Source: an uncultured Eubacteriales bacterium
GTDB taxonomy: Bacteria > Bacillota > Clostridia > Oscillospirales > CAG-272
DNA: 34,255 nt
Direction: 5' to 3'
Assembly (NCBI GenBank): GCA_934503195.1
Contig: CAKSVM010000029.1
Location: 1-34,255 of the forward strand
The position numbers and the translations under genes were made by a program. Of the stretch, positions 22,795-30,775 are shown one piece after another; positions within the stretch are counted from its first letter, which is position 1, and each line of letters opens with the position of its first letter. The notes under the pieces were generated by a model that made no database searches, had not been told where the DNA came from, and was given only the letters and a program-made list of their open reading frames with translations.

Positions 22795-23688
22795 TCAGAA
22801 CCCGATGATGGCGATCACGTAGACCAGCGCGGCGATGAGGAACGGCGGCGCGAGAATCGCTCCGAAAAACGCCCCCGCCGACTGCTTTCCAAGCTCGTCC
22901 GAGCTGAAATTCCGCAGCGCGTAGCCGAAATATAGCCGCTCGCACTCCGAAAACAGGCTCGCAAGGCAGAGTAAGAAGATTCCGACCAGCGCGAAAATCA
23001 GGAAAACCGTGCTGTGCGGCTTCGAAATTATGTTCCAGACCGTTTCGTCGATGATAATTTCGACAAGATTTACCAGAAAATGGCATATAATCGGCGCGAA
23101 AATCGTTCGCGTCATGTAGTAACACAGCCCGTAGCCGAGCCCGGCGAAGAAAATCATCGGAAAATAGCCGAGATTCAGCCCGAACATCGCGTAGAGCAGC
23201 GACGAAATTATGATCGCCGTCGCCGCGCCCGACGATTCGTACTCGACCGAAAGCACGCCGCGGAACATCATCTCCTCCGCGATTGCCGGAATTATACAGA
23301 ATGTGAGCAAATTATAGACAACATTTGTCTCATTCCCACTTAAAAAGGATCGCCAGACCGAAAATTCGCCGTCAATCGCGCCGAGATTGAACATCAGAAG
23401 CTTCAGAAGAATCGTTCCGGCGACGATCGTCAGCGCGCAAAGCCCCGTCGCGAGCAGTTTTTCGAGTCCGAACGGCCGGAGCCGGAGCTTCGACACGAAT
23501 CCGTCGCCGCGCAGACGCATATAGAACGCCGACGGCACGACGAGAATCAGAATCTGCAAAACGATGACCGCCAGGCAGATATTTTCCTGATAGCTCAGCG
23601 AGCCGAGGTCGAAATGGCGCGACGCGGCGAGCATCAGCATCGACGCGATGACCAGCACGGGCGCGGTGTAAGTCGATTTCAGCTTCAT
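22795..23688 (-). CDS. CPBP-family intramembrane protein lacking the motif 2 histidine
   Basis: A 297-residue polytopic membrane protein of the CPBP (Abi/CAAX-protease and bacteriocin-processing) family, with about seven or eight hydrophobic segments. Motif 1 EEMMFRG (E138, E139, R143) and motif 3 HFLVN (H203, N207) are present. Motif 2, normally F-x3-H, reads Y-A-M-F-G170, so the catalytic-site His is missing. The family includes glutamic-type membrane proteases, but many bacterial members have unknown targets. Loss of the His suggests reduced or no protease activity, or a changed role such as scaffold or chaperone. Its ATG overlaps the stop of the folate cyclo-ligase gene by four bases; mltG begins 50 bp after its stop. 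Confidence 0.88.
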   Translation of the reverse strand: MKLKSTYTAPVLVIASMLMLAASRHFDLGSLSYQENICLAVIVLQILILVVPSAFYMRLRGDGFVSKLRLRPFGLEKLLATGLCALTIVAGTILLKLLMFNLGAIDGEFSVWRSFLSGNETNVVYNLLTFCIIPAIAEEMMFRGVLSVEYESSGAATAIIISSLLYAMFGLNLGYFPMIFFAGLGYGLCYYMTRTIFAPIICHFLVNLVEIIIDETVWNIISKPHSTVFLIFALVGIFLLCLASLFSECERLYFGYALRNFSSDELGKQSAGAFFGAILAPPFLIAALVYVIAIIGF

Positions 23689-24263
23689 TTGACCCTGATT
23701 CCGCGTTCCGTGACCATAAAATCGACCGAAAGATCGAATCGGCCGCGCGGAACGTCGTCGATTATGAACGAACTGTAAATCAAACCAACTTTTGATCCGG
23801 TAAAGCTGCCGAGGTAGCGGTCGTAATACCCCTTTCCGTAGCCCAGACGGAACCCCTTTTTATCGTAAACTAACGCCGGGACGACGCAGGCCGCTGTCGC
23901 GGTCGAGTTCCGGTCGTAAATCGGAAGCGACTCGGGCGGCTCCAAGATCCCGAACGTGCCTTTTTCGAGCTGATCGAGCGATTCGACAAAATGAAAATTC
24001 ATGTCGTGCGTGTCGTCGAGACAGCGCGGAAAGGCGACTTTTTTTCTGTCCGCGAGGGCTTTTTCGGCGATCGGAAGCACATTCACCTCGTCGTGCTTCG
24101 GCGCGTAAAGCAAAAGCACCGCCGCATACCGATAGGTAGCTGAAGAAATAAAACTTTCGCAGATCTTCGCGTCCATTTCGGCCTTCAAAGCCGGGTCGAG
24201 TTCGAGTCGGCGCAAGCGGAATTTGTCGCGGATCTCGTTTTTTCTCTTTCTTATTTCGTACAT
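23685..24263 (-). CDS. 5-formyltetrahydrofolate cyclo-ligase
   Basis: A 192-residue enzyme (MTHFS/YgfA/Fau type) that converts 5-formyl-THF to 5,10-methenyl-THF with ATP, returning stored folate to one-carbon metabolism in the cytosol. Visible family features: N-terminal basic helix with KNEIRDKFRLRRLEL, LLYAPKHDEVNVLPIAEKAL, FPRC, GILEPP, and the signature GFRLGYGKGYYDRYL at 137-151. Length is normal. It lies 22 bp after the DJ-1 gene and overlaps the CPBP gene by four bases, so translation is likely coupled. Confidence 0.95.
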   Translation of the reverse strand: MYEIRKRKNEIRDKFRLRRLELDPALKAEMDAKICESFISSATYRYAAVLLLYAPKHDEVNVLPIAEKALADRKKVAFPRCLDDTHDMNFHFVESLDQLEKGTFGILEPPESLPIYDRNSTATAACVVPALVYDKKGFRLGYGKGYYDRYLGSFTGSKVGLIYSSFIIDDVPRGRFDLSVDFMVTERGIRVK

Positions 24264-24285
24264 TTCATGTCCTTTTTGAAAATTT

Positions 24286-24837
24286 TCAGACAGCCTGAAT
24301 CGATTTTCTCAGTTCTTCGGCCTTTTCGCGCGAGGTCAGAGCCGCGACGAGTTCGAGTCCGAACTCCAGCGCGACGCCCATTCCCTTCGCCGTGATGATG
24401 TTCCCCTCGCGGACGACCGATTTCGCCGAGATCGTCGCGCCTGCAAGCGAATCCGCAAAGCCCGGGAAGCAAATCGCTTCACCGCCCGAAAGAATGCGCT
24501 TCTCGCCGAGAATCGACGGTGCCGCGCAGATCGCCGCGAGGAAATCGCCGTTTTCATACGCCGCGTCGATGAATTCGTTCACCACTTTATCTTTCTTGAG
24601 ATTCAGCGTTCCCGGCATACCGCCCGGGAGGATCACCATCTCAATTTTCTCTGTTTTCAACAATTTCTCGGCTTCGCGCGTCGTGATATCGGCCGTAACG
24701 ACGATTCCGTGCGCGCCGCGGATCGTCTTCGACCCGACGCCGACCGTCAGAATCTCAACTCCCGCGCGGCGAAGCAGGTCGAGCGGGCAAAGCGCCTCGA
24801 TTTCTTCGAATCCGTCGGCCAAAAATAAAGTTACCAT
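24286..24837 (-). CDS. DJ-1/PfpI family protein
   Basis: A 183-residue cytosolic protein of the DJ-1/ThiJ/PfpI superfamily, close to the DJ-1/YajL subgroup. The reactive cysteine is C104 in AAICAAPSIL, with the partner Glu at E14 (FEEIEAL) as in DJ-1. Other family marks are ILPGGMPG and a C-terminal TAKGMGVALEFGLELVAAL. Proposed activities of the group (glyoxalase, deglycase, redox chaperone) are debated, so no specific reaction is claimed. ATG 24837 has GAAGGGATGG upstream. It is the first gene of the operon that continues to nadE, and a -10 box is present just upstream. Confidence 0.93.
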   Translation of the reverse strand: MVTLFLADGFEEIEALCPLDLLRRAGVEILTVGVGSKTIRGAHGIVVTADITTREAEKLLKTEKIEMVILPGGMPGTLNLKKDKVVNEFIDAAYENGDFLAAICAAPSILGEKRILSGGEAICFPGFADSLAGATISAKSVVREGNIITAKGMGVALEFGLELVAALTSREKAEELRKSIQAV

Positions 24838-24871
24838 GTCAAACCATCCCTTCGAAAAATTTCTACCTTAT

Positions 24872-24900
24872 ATTATACCGCATTTTTTAGTCTGATTGTT
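24872..24900 (-). promoter_or_regulatory. Probable promoter of the DJ-1 to nadE operon
   Basis: On the minus strand TATAAT is at 24877-24872, preceded by TGCGG. The -35 position 17 bp away is poor (AACAAT). It lies 35 bp before the DJ-1 start and after the dTMP kinase stop. Confidence 0.55.
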
Positions 24901-24928
24901 TGCTGAATTGCAAAATTTTGTTAAATAT

Positions 24929-25606
24929 TCACAGAACGATGTCGGTTCGTTCGGCGATCCGCCCCGCGATTTCGGCCGCGATCGCGTCGCGCGAGCGGAT
25001 TCCGTCGTCGTTGTAGCACTTGATCCGCTCCCAGCCGAGCTTTTCGGACGCGTAAACCGCCGCGTCGTAGCACTTTCGCATATAATTTTCGTCGCGCTCG
25101 TGGATGTCGAGCTTCCGCCCGGTCGCCTCGGAGCGTTTTTCGACGAGTTCGTGCGAGAGTTCGGGCGTCAGTTCGAGGAAAATCACGACGTCGGGCGCGG
25201 GGAGGCCAAGTTTTATGAACTCAAAATCCCAGAGCCAGTCGAGAAAATTGTCCCATTCCTCGCGCGGCAGCTTCGAGAGCTGATGAACGGCGTTCGCCGA
25301 CGTGTATCGGTTCGCGACGATTACTTTGTTAAGCTTATCATAATCGGCTTTCCAGTCGGATTTGTAGGACGCGTAGCGGTCGCAGGCGAAAAAAGTCGAG
25401 GCCGCGTAGGCGTTCGTGTCGGACGGACGGCTTCCGAGCCGCCCCTCGAGGTACATCCGGACGAGCATCGACGAATCGTTCTGATACATTGGAAAACTAA
25501 GCGTCCGGACGGCGTAACCGTCGATTTTCAGCCGGTCGACAAGAATATTCGTCTGCGTCTCCTTGCCCGAGCCGTCCAGTCCGTCGATCGCGATCAGTGT
25601 TGACAT
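24929..25606 (-). CDS. tmk: Thymidylate kinase (dTMP kinase)
   Basis: A 225-residue cytosolic kinase that makes dTDP from dTMP and ATP for DNA synthesis. P-loop GLDGSGKETQ (9-18); SFPMYQ; CDRYASYK; and NRYTSANAVHQ at 99-109, where the usual family DR(Y/H) has Asn instead of Asp. The lid/LID-like segment carries EKRSEATGRKLDIHERDENYMRK. This Asn form is one I associate with a Clostridia clade of the enzyme, from memory. The start is ATG 25606 with AAGGAAGGAAA upstream; a longer frame reaches 25687 but runs through the palindrome at 25637. A -10-like TATAAT lies at 25627-25622, very near the start. Confidence 0.92.
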   Translation of the reverse strand: MSTLIAIDGLDGSGKETQTNILVDRLKIDGYAVRTLSFPMYQNDSSMLVRMYLEGRLGSRPSDTNAYAASTFFACDRYASYKSDWKADYDKLNKVIVANRYTSANAVHQLSKLPREEWDNFLDWLWDFEFIKLGLPAPDVVIFLELTPELSHELVEKRSEATGRKLDIHERDENYMRKCYDAAVYASEKLGWERIKCYNDDGIRSRDAIAAEIAGRIAERTDIVL

Positions 25607-25636
25607 AAAATTTCCTTCCTTATTATATAGCTTTAT

Positions 25637-25685
25637 GCGGGAGGGGGAAAACCCCTTTTGAGGAAAGGGGTTTTCCCCCTCCCGC
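25637..25685. repeat. Long perfect palindrome between ftsK and tmk
   Basis: Arms of 22 bp beginning GCGGGAGGGGGAAAACCCC (25637-25658 and 25664-25685), loop TGAGG. On the minus strand it is preceded by a purine-rich flank AAAGGTTTGGG...AGGGGAGGGT, like the flank of the 18899 palindrome. It probably ends ftsK transcription and also overlaps the -35 position of a possible tmk promoter. Confidence 0.8.
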
Positions 25686-25817
25686 ACCCTCCCCTTTTTC
25701 CCAAACCTTTTTAGACAAAATTGAATTGTGCCTCTGAATTTTGTGGGCGTGAAACTCCGCAGACTTCACTTTATTTAGACGTAAAATCCCCGTAAAAGTT
25801 CCGCCCTTCCAAGAAAA

Positions 25818-28800
25818 TCAATCGCTCCTCCGCAGTTCCATTTCCATGTACTCTTGTTTTGAAATCAAAACGTCTCTCGGCTTCTGACCCTGCGGCGGGC
25901 CGACGATGCCCATGTCCTCCATCGTGTCGATCAGCTTCGCGGCGCGGCCGTAGCCGAGCTGGAGCCGACGCTGAATGAGCGACGTCGAAATTTTCCCCGA
26001 CTCAACCGCCAGTTGAATCGCGGGCTTGAGCATCGGATCGCCGTCGTTGCCCTCCTCGTCGCCGTCGCCAAGGACGGTCGACTTCTTGTTGCCGCAGAGC
26101 TGCGCCTCGCGCTCGATCGAATCCATGACCGAGTGGTCGTAATCTTTGACGCCGTAATTATTTTTGATGAACTCGGTGATCGCCTCGACCTCGTCATCCG
26201 AGACGAAGCTGCCCTGCACGCGCGTCGGCTTCATCGCGCCGATCGGCGCGTAGAGCATATCGCCGCGGCCGATCAGCTTTTCCGCGCCGGCCGTGTCGAT
26301 GATCGTCCGCGAATCGACCTGCGACATCGTCGTGAACGCGATTCGCGACGGCACGTTGGCCTTGATCAGACCCGTGATGACGTCGACCGACGGCCGCTGC
26401 GTACCGATGATCAGGTGAATTCCGGCCGCGCGCGCCTTCTGGGCGATGCGGATGATCGAGTCCTCGACGTCATCCTTCGCCATCATCATGAGGTCGGCCA
26501 GCTCGTCGATGACGATGACGATCAGCGGCAGCTTTTCGGCCGTCGGGTCATTTTCGATCGACTTGTTGTAGCCCTTGAGGTTGCGGACGTTCGCGCCCTC
26601 GATCAGCTCGTAGCGGCGCTCCATCTCGGTGACCGCCCAGTGGAGCGACCCGGCGGCCTTTTTCGGATCCGAGACGACCGGAACCAGCAGATGCGGAATT
26701 CCGTTGTACGGATTCAGCTCGACTTTTTTGGGATCTATGAGAATAAACTTTACTTCGTCAGGCTTTGCTTTGTACAAAATGGAGATTATCAGCGAGTTGA
26801 TGCAGACCGATTTACCGGATCCGGTAGTTCCGGCAATCAACAGATGTGGCATCTTCGCGACGTCGAGGAAGACCGGATTGCCGCCGACGTCCTCGCCAAG
26901 GCAGGTCGTGACGCGTGACGCGGCGTTTTTGAAGCCGTCGTCCTCGATCAGTTCACGGATGTAAACAGTCGACTGCGTCTTGTTCGGCACCTCGATGCCG
27001 ACGGCCTCCTTGCCGGGGATCGGGGCCTCGATGCGGACGCCTGACGTCGCGAGGTGGAGCGCGATGTCGTCGACAAGATTCAGAATCGACCGCACCTTCG
27101 TGCCGACCTCGGGCTGAAGCTCGTAGCGCGTGACCGTCGGCCCGCGCGAGACGTTGATGATTTTTGTTTTGACGTTGAACGACCGCAGCGTCTCGACGAG
27201 CTTGACGGCCGTCTGCTGAATTTCGCCCGACATATCGGCCGTCCGCGGCGACGGATCGTAGGCAAGGAGCGCGGCGGGCGGGAATCTGTACTCGTTCGAC
27301 GCGGTCGGTTTGAGCGATTCGACGGTTTTCGCTGACGCTTCAGAAGATTTTTCAGTGATTTCGTCAGATTCCTCGGGTTCGTCGTCGTCCTCAATGACCG
27401 GCTCGGGCATCGGCTCAGGGCTCAATCTGCTCTTTTCGATGACGAGATCGATCTCGGCCGACGTCGGAATGTCGGTCTCAGGCTCGTCCGCGTCGTCGGG
27501 TTCGGGCGCGGAAGTCGGCTCGGGAGCCGGTTCCGGCTCGTGTTCGGGCTCGACGAAGATCTTCGAAAGGTCGATCGGCTCGTCCTCGGGCAGCTTTTTG
27601 ACCTTTTCTTTCTTGAAGAAAGAGAGTTTCGGCGCCTTTTCGGGCGCGGGTTTCGGTTCCGGCTCGGCGTTCTCAGGTTCGGGAATCTCGGGTTCCTTCG
27701 GCGCGAAGGGCGGCGCGTCGGACTCAACGACCGTCTGCTCGGGCTCGTCCGCCGGCGCGCTATTATTATAAGGAAGATTTTCGTCGGATTTCGCCGATTC
27801 CGCGTGGGTCAGCGAGTCAAGATCGACAGGCGTCGAGGGCGTCGGAGCCGGCTCGGGATTCTGAATCGGCTCGGACTGAATCGGATCGGCAGGCTCAAAA
27901 TCCTCGGCCATCGCGTCGTTGATCGTTGGCCGACGGCGTTTTTGTGCATTTTGCACAGCGTTTTGCGCGGCGCGTTCGCGGAGCTGCTGCTCACGCATCC
28001 GGAGCGCGGCCTGCCGCTCGGCGATCCGACGCTGATCGTACTCGATCTGCATCTGTTCGCGCTGAATTTTCGACGCTTCCATCTGATCTTTGAAGCCCGA
28101 CCGCCATTCGCGCAGCCCGGTCGCGATGTAAACCATGAACATATGCGGCGTCATTCCGAACAGGAAGATGCCGAAAAGCAGAATCAGCGCGATTGTGAGG
28201 ATCAGAGTCCCGGCGAAACCGAAGCCCTGGAGCAGCAGATTGCCCAGTAAGCCGCCGATAACTCCGCCGCCCTTCCCTTCGATGCCCGAATTCCAGAGCG
28301 ATTTCAGATTATAACTCGAATCTACACGTGTAAAAGCGTGAATAAGCACCGAAATCAGCACAAGAACCGCGCTCGTGAAGGAAATTTTGTATCGGAGCGA
28401 ACCCGACGCGACGTCACGTTTCCAGAATATTCCAAGATTGAGAAGAAGAACCGGGACCGCCCAAGCCGCGTTCGCGAAAAGTCCGAAGAGGAGCTTCTTC
28501 AGCGCGCCGCCTACGAAGCCTGTAGAATCGGCGACGAGGTAGCAGATGACGAGAAAAAGCGCGACGAGCGCGAAAATATAGGGCGCGAGCTGGTGGCGCA
28601 TCATCGAGGGATCGCCGCCGCGGTCGCGCGGATCGCGCGGATTATTTGTGGATTTTGACGAAGATTTCTTCGCGGAATTCGGATTCTGACTCGTTCGCGA
28701 GTTTTTTGTGGAATTTGACGTTTTTTTGGAAGTCTGGCTTTTCGGAGCCGAACGCGACGTTCCGGACGATCTTGAAGGCGTCCGCGGCGTCACGCTCTGC

Positions 28801-28844
28801 CCGGCTTGTTTCCTTTTATTGGTACTATTGTCTGTCTGTGCCAT
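25818..28844 (-). CDS. DNA translocase FtsK/SpoIIIE
   Basis: A 1008-residue membrane-anchored hexameric DNA pump that clears chromosomes from the division or sporulation septum. A Ser/Thr/Lys-rich cytosolic N-tail (1-80) is followed by four transmembrane helices (about 85-240), a basic helical segment with QIEYDQRRIAERQAALRMREQQLRERAAQ (coiled coil), then a long acidic Pro/Glu linker (about 310-520). The motor follows: alpha/beta part TVTRYELQPEVGTKV, Walker A GTTGSGKS at 672-679, Walker B LIVIVIDELADLMM, GTQRPSVDVITGLIKANVPSRIAF. The DNA-reading gamma winged helix ends the protein (ESGKISTSLIQRRLQLGYGRAAKLIDTMEDMGIVGP). ATG 28844 follows AAAGGA; a clear promoter is at 28905-28933. Whether the main role is FtsK or SpoIIIE cannot be told. 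Confidence 0.96.
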   Translation of the reverse strand: MAQTDNSTNKRKQAGQSVTPRTPSRSSGTSRSAPKSQTSKKTSNSTKNSRTSQNPNSAKKSSSKSTNNPRDPRDRGGDPSMMRHQLAPYIFALVALFLVICYLVADSTGFVGGALKKLLFGLFANAAWAVPVLLLNLGIFWKRDVASGSLRYKISFTSAVLVLISVLIHAFTRVDSSYNLKSLWNSGIEGKGGGVIGGLLGNLLLQGFGFAGTLILTIALILLFGIFLFGMTPHMFMVYIATGLREWRSGFKDQMEASKIQREQMQIEYDQRRIAERQAALRMREQQLRERAAQNAVQNAQKRRRPTINDAMAEDFEPADPIQSEPIQNPEPAPTPSTPVDLDSLTHAESAKSDENLPYNNSAPADEPEQTVVESDAPPFAPKEPEIPEPENAEPEPKPAPEKAPKLSFFKKEKVKKLPEDEPIDLSKIFVEPEHEPEPAPEPTSAPEPDDADEPETDIPTSAEIDLVIEKSRLSPEPMPEPVIEDDDEPEESDEITEKSSEASAKTVESLKPTASNEYRFPPAALLAYDPSPRTADMSGEIQQTAVKLVETLRSFNVKTKIINVSRGPTVTRYELQPEVGTKVRSILNLVDDIALHLATSGVRIEAPIPGKEAVGIEVPNKTQSTVYIRELIEDDGFKNAASRVTTCLGEDVGGNPVFLDVAKMPHLLIAGTTGSGKSVCINSLIISILYKAKPDEVKFILIDPKKVELNPYNGIPHLLVPVVSDPKKAAGSLHWAVTEMERRYELIEGANVRNLKGYNKSIENDPTAEKLPLIVIVIDELADLMMMAKDDVEDSIIRIAQKARAAGIHLIIGTQRPSVDVITGLIKANVPSRIAFTTMSQVDSRTIIDTAGAEKLIGRGDMLYAPIGAMKPTRVQGSFVSDDEVEAITEFIKNNYGVKDYDHSVMDSIEREAQLCGNKKSTVLGDGDEEGNDGDPMLKPAIQLAVESGKISTSLIQRRLQLGYGRAAKLIDTMEDMGIVGPPQGQKPRDVLISKQEYMEMELRRSD

Positions 28845-28904
28845 TATTACTATCCTTTGTATGTATATTTGAAGCCCGTGCGGGGCAAAATCAGTCTACA
28901 TTAT

Positions 28905-28933
28905 ATTATACCACACTTTGCGCGAAATTTCAA
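28905..28933 (-). promoter_or_regulatory. Sigma-A promoter of ftsK
   Basis: On the minus strand: TTGAAA (28933-28928), 17-bp spacer ending TGTGG, TATAAT (28910-28905), an extended -10. Start codon 60 bp downstream. The same TGTGGTATAAT is seen at two other promoters here. Confidence 0.88.
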
Positions 28934-28959
28934 CCCGAAATTTGTCGCTGGACAGAAAA

Positions 28960-29334
28960 ATGCGAAAAAATATTTGTAAACAAATTCCTAACATCTCAGC
29001 GCGGCTGATTCTGCTCGCGTTCGCGTCGGTCGCGGCGGGATTCGTGAACGGATTTCTCGGCACGGGCGGCGGAATTATCCTGATTTTCGCGCTGGGACTT
29101 GCCGGAATCGACGAGCGCGACAAATTCGCGACGACTATCGCCGCGATTCTGCCGATGACGCTGATCTCGGCGTTCTTCTACAAAGCAAAAATCTCCGACG
29201 CGTCGCCGTGGCTCCCCGCGGGAATGCTCGGCGGCGCGGCCGGAGCCTTCCTGCTCAACAAAATCAACCTGAAATGGTTGAAAAAACTCTTCGCGCTGAT
29301 GGTCATCTGGGCGGGAATCTGCTTCATAAAATGA
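28960..29334 (+). CDS. TauE/SafE (TSUP) family transporter, N-terminal half
   Basis: A half-size membrane protein of 124 residues from ATG 28960. Hydrophobic helices at about 12-35, 37-55, 60-80, 85-100 and near the end; the family motif FVNGFLGTGGGIILI marks the first repeat of the TSUP fold. Family members export sulfite, sulfoacetate or related organic anions; the substrate cannot be told. The next gene encodes the matching second half 16 bp downstream, so the two probably form one transporter. The ribosome binding site is weak. A TTG at 28918 in the same frame lies inside the ftsK promoter and is less likely. Confidence 0.8.
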   Translation: MRKNICKQIPNISARLILLAFASVAAGFVNGFLGTGGGIILIFALGLAGIDERDKFATTIAAILPMTLISAFFYKAKISDASPWLPAGMLGGAAGAFLLNKINLKWLKKLFALMVIWAGICFIK

Positions 29335-29350
29335 ATTTTCGGAGGAAACT

Positions 29351-29695
29351 ATGCTTGATTTTCTGATCGGATTCATGGTTTCGGTTCTGTCGGGACTCGG
29401 AATCGGCGGCGGCGGACTGCTCGTGATCTGGCTGGTTCTACAAAAGAATGTCGATCAGATCAGCGCGCAGGCGATAAATCTTGTCTATTTTCTCTTCTCC
29501 TCCGGCGCGGCGATGCTAGTTCATCTGACGAAGCGGAAGCTGAATTTCAAGCTGATCGTCTTCGTCGCGCTTTTCGGGATTCTCGGCGCGGCGGCGGGAA
29601 GTTTTTTGGTGCGCGAAACTGACCCGACAATTATAAAACGCTGCTTTGGCTGGCTTTTGCTGTCATCCGGCCTCCTTGCACTTTGTCAGAAGTAA
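29351..29695 (+). CDS. TauE/SafE (TSUP) family transporter, second half
   Basis: A 114-residue protein with about four transmembrane segments. It opens with LIGFMVSVLSGLGIGGGGLLVIWLVL, the same G-x-GGG type motif as its neighbour, followed by QAINLVYFLFSSGAAMLVHLTKRKLNF and GAAAGSFLVRETDPTIIKRCFGWLLLSSG. Full-length TSUP proteins are about 250 residues and internally repeated; these two genes together make that length. ATG 29351 has TCGGAGGAAA upstream. No frameshift joins them: each has its own start, stop and ribosome binding site region. A heterodimer is the simplest reading. Confidence 0.8.
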   Translation: MLDFLIGFMVSVLSGLGIGGGGLLVIWLVLQKNVDQISAQAINLVYFLFSSGAAMLVHLTKRKLNFKLIVFVALFGILGAAAGSFLVRETDPTIIKRCFGWLLLSSGLLALCQK

Positions 29696-29765
29696 CAAAT
29701 TATGAATTATAAATTGTGCAAACCGACGAAATTGCTATAATATCCAGATAATACCCCCTCCCTAC

Positions 29766-29794
29766 TTGACAAATTCATGCAAATGTGATATAAT
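29766..29794 (+). promoter_or_regulatory. Strong sigma-A promoter of the CBM9-like secreted protein
   Basis: TTGACA (29766-29771), 17-bp spacer, TATAAT (29789-29794). The start codon is 75 bp downstream, after AAGGAGAAACC. Confidence 0.95.
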
Positions 29795-29868
29795 GTATGC
29801 AGAAAATGTTGTGAATCGAAAGAGCCGACATTATTCTGAAATATTATCTTCACCAAGGAGAAACCACA

Positions 29869-30666
29869 ATGAAAAAGTTGATTTCCACCATTCTCCTCGC
29901 GGCTACGCTCGTAGTATCCGCACTCGGCGTTTCCGTCTCGGCATCCGAAGGCGGTAAGGCATTCGGAAAAGTTCCGGCAACCGATGAGAAGATCACCATC
30001 GACGGCAAGAAGGACGCCATCTACGACAAGGGTCTCTCGTTCAAGATCGACCGCCCTCAGGGCAAGTACACCCCCGGCAAGACCACCGGTGAGGCAAAGA
30101 TCCTCTGGAACGGCAAGGACACCTGGTTTGTCTACGCTGAGATCAAGGACGATGAGGTTATCGAGTACACCGGCACTCCGAACGCGTGGGATACCGACTC
30201 TCTCGAGCTCTTCTTCGACTACTCGAACAAGGTAGCCCGCACCCGCGACCAGTACAGAATCGATATCAAGGGCGTCGCTACTTACTACGACACCAAGACC
30301 TACACCGGTAACGACTGCAAGCCTTTCGGATTCGAGGGATGGGCAGTTTCCAAGACCGCTGACGGCTACGCTGTTGAGTTCCAGGTCAAGGCATACAAGG
30401 AAGAGATGAAGGCTGACATGAACGTCGGTTTCTACCTCATGATCAACGATATGCGCAAGGCTGGCACACGTGAAAATTACGACATCGACGAGAACGGCAA
30501 TACCCCCGCAAAGTTCGGCTACGTCACCCTTTCGGGCGATAAGGTTTCGCTTCCCAAGAAGGCAGATCCCGCGGCTGCAAAAACCGCTGATATGGGCGTC
30601 ATCATCTCGGCAATCTCGCTCGCGATGACCTCCGGCGCGCTCGTAGTTCTCAAGAAGAGAAAGTAA
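29869..30666 (+). CDS. Secreted, membrane-anchored CBM9-like protein
   Basis: A 265-residue exported protein. Signal peptide 1-25 (KKLISTILLAATLVVSALGVSVSASE, likely cut after ASA). A carbohydrate-binding family 9-like beta-sandwich covers about 40-225: ITIDGKKDAIYDKG, AKILWNGKDTWFVYAEIKDDEVI, WDTDSLELFFDYSN, DQYRIDI, GWAVSKTADGYAVEFQVKA, GFYLMINDM. Such domains bind glycans or, in some sensor contexts, other ligands. A hydrophobic helix at 241-261 and KKRK tail should hold it in the membrane; there is no LPxTG. The gene has a consensus promoter and strong AAGGAG, and a less G+C-rich, high-expression codon use (AAG, GAC, TAC), so it is probably abundant. No enzyme gene lies beside it. Confidence 0.85.
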   Translation: MKKLISTILLAATLVVSALGVSVSASEGGKAFGKVPATDEKITIDGKKDAIYDKGLSFKIDRPQGKYTPGKTTGEAKILWNGKDTWFVYAEIKDDEVIEYTGTPNAWDTDSLELFFDYSNKVARTRDQYRIDIKGVATYYDTKTYTGNDCKPFGFEGWAVSKTADGYAVEFQVKAYKEEMKADMNVGFYLMINDMRKAGTRENYDIDENGNTPAKFGYVTLSGDKVSLPKKADPAAAKTADMGVIISAISLAMTSGALVVLKKRK

Positions 30667-30684
30667 TCAAAAACTGAAAAGTTT

Positions 30685-30715
30685 AGAAAAGCCGCTCCAA
30701 TCGGGCGGCTTTTCT
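30685..30715 (+). terminator. Terminator of the CBM9-like gene
   Basis: AGAAAAGCCGC / GCGGCTTTTCT stem with a 9-base loop. It ends one base before the -35 of the next promoter. Confidence 0.85.
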
Positions 30716-30716
30716 A

Positions 30717-30745
30717 TTGACAAAACCGAATTCGTGTGGTATAAT
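30717..30745 (+). promoter_or_regulatory. Sigma-A promoter of the aldo/keto reductase gene
   Basis: TTGACA (30717-30722), 17-bp spacer ending TGTGG, TATAAT (30740-30745). Start codon 30 bp downstream with GGGAGG. Confidence 0.95.
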
Positions 30746-30775
30746 AAAATGAAAGAAAATTCGGGAGGAAAAACT

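Noticed and set aside
25607..25687. Extended N-terminus of dTMP kinase
   Set aside because: It would translate the palindrome at 25637; the P-loop sits at the normal distance from ATG 25606, which has a clear ribosome binding site.
26013..28250. Long plus-strand frames opposite ftsK
   Set aside because: Antisense shadows of the FtsK motor and acidic linker; composition follows the opposite codons.
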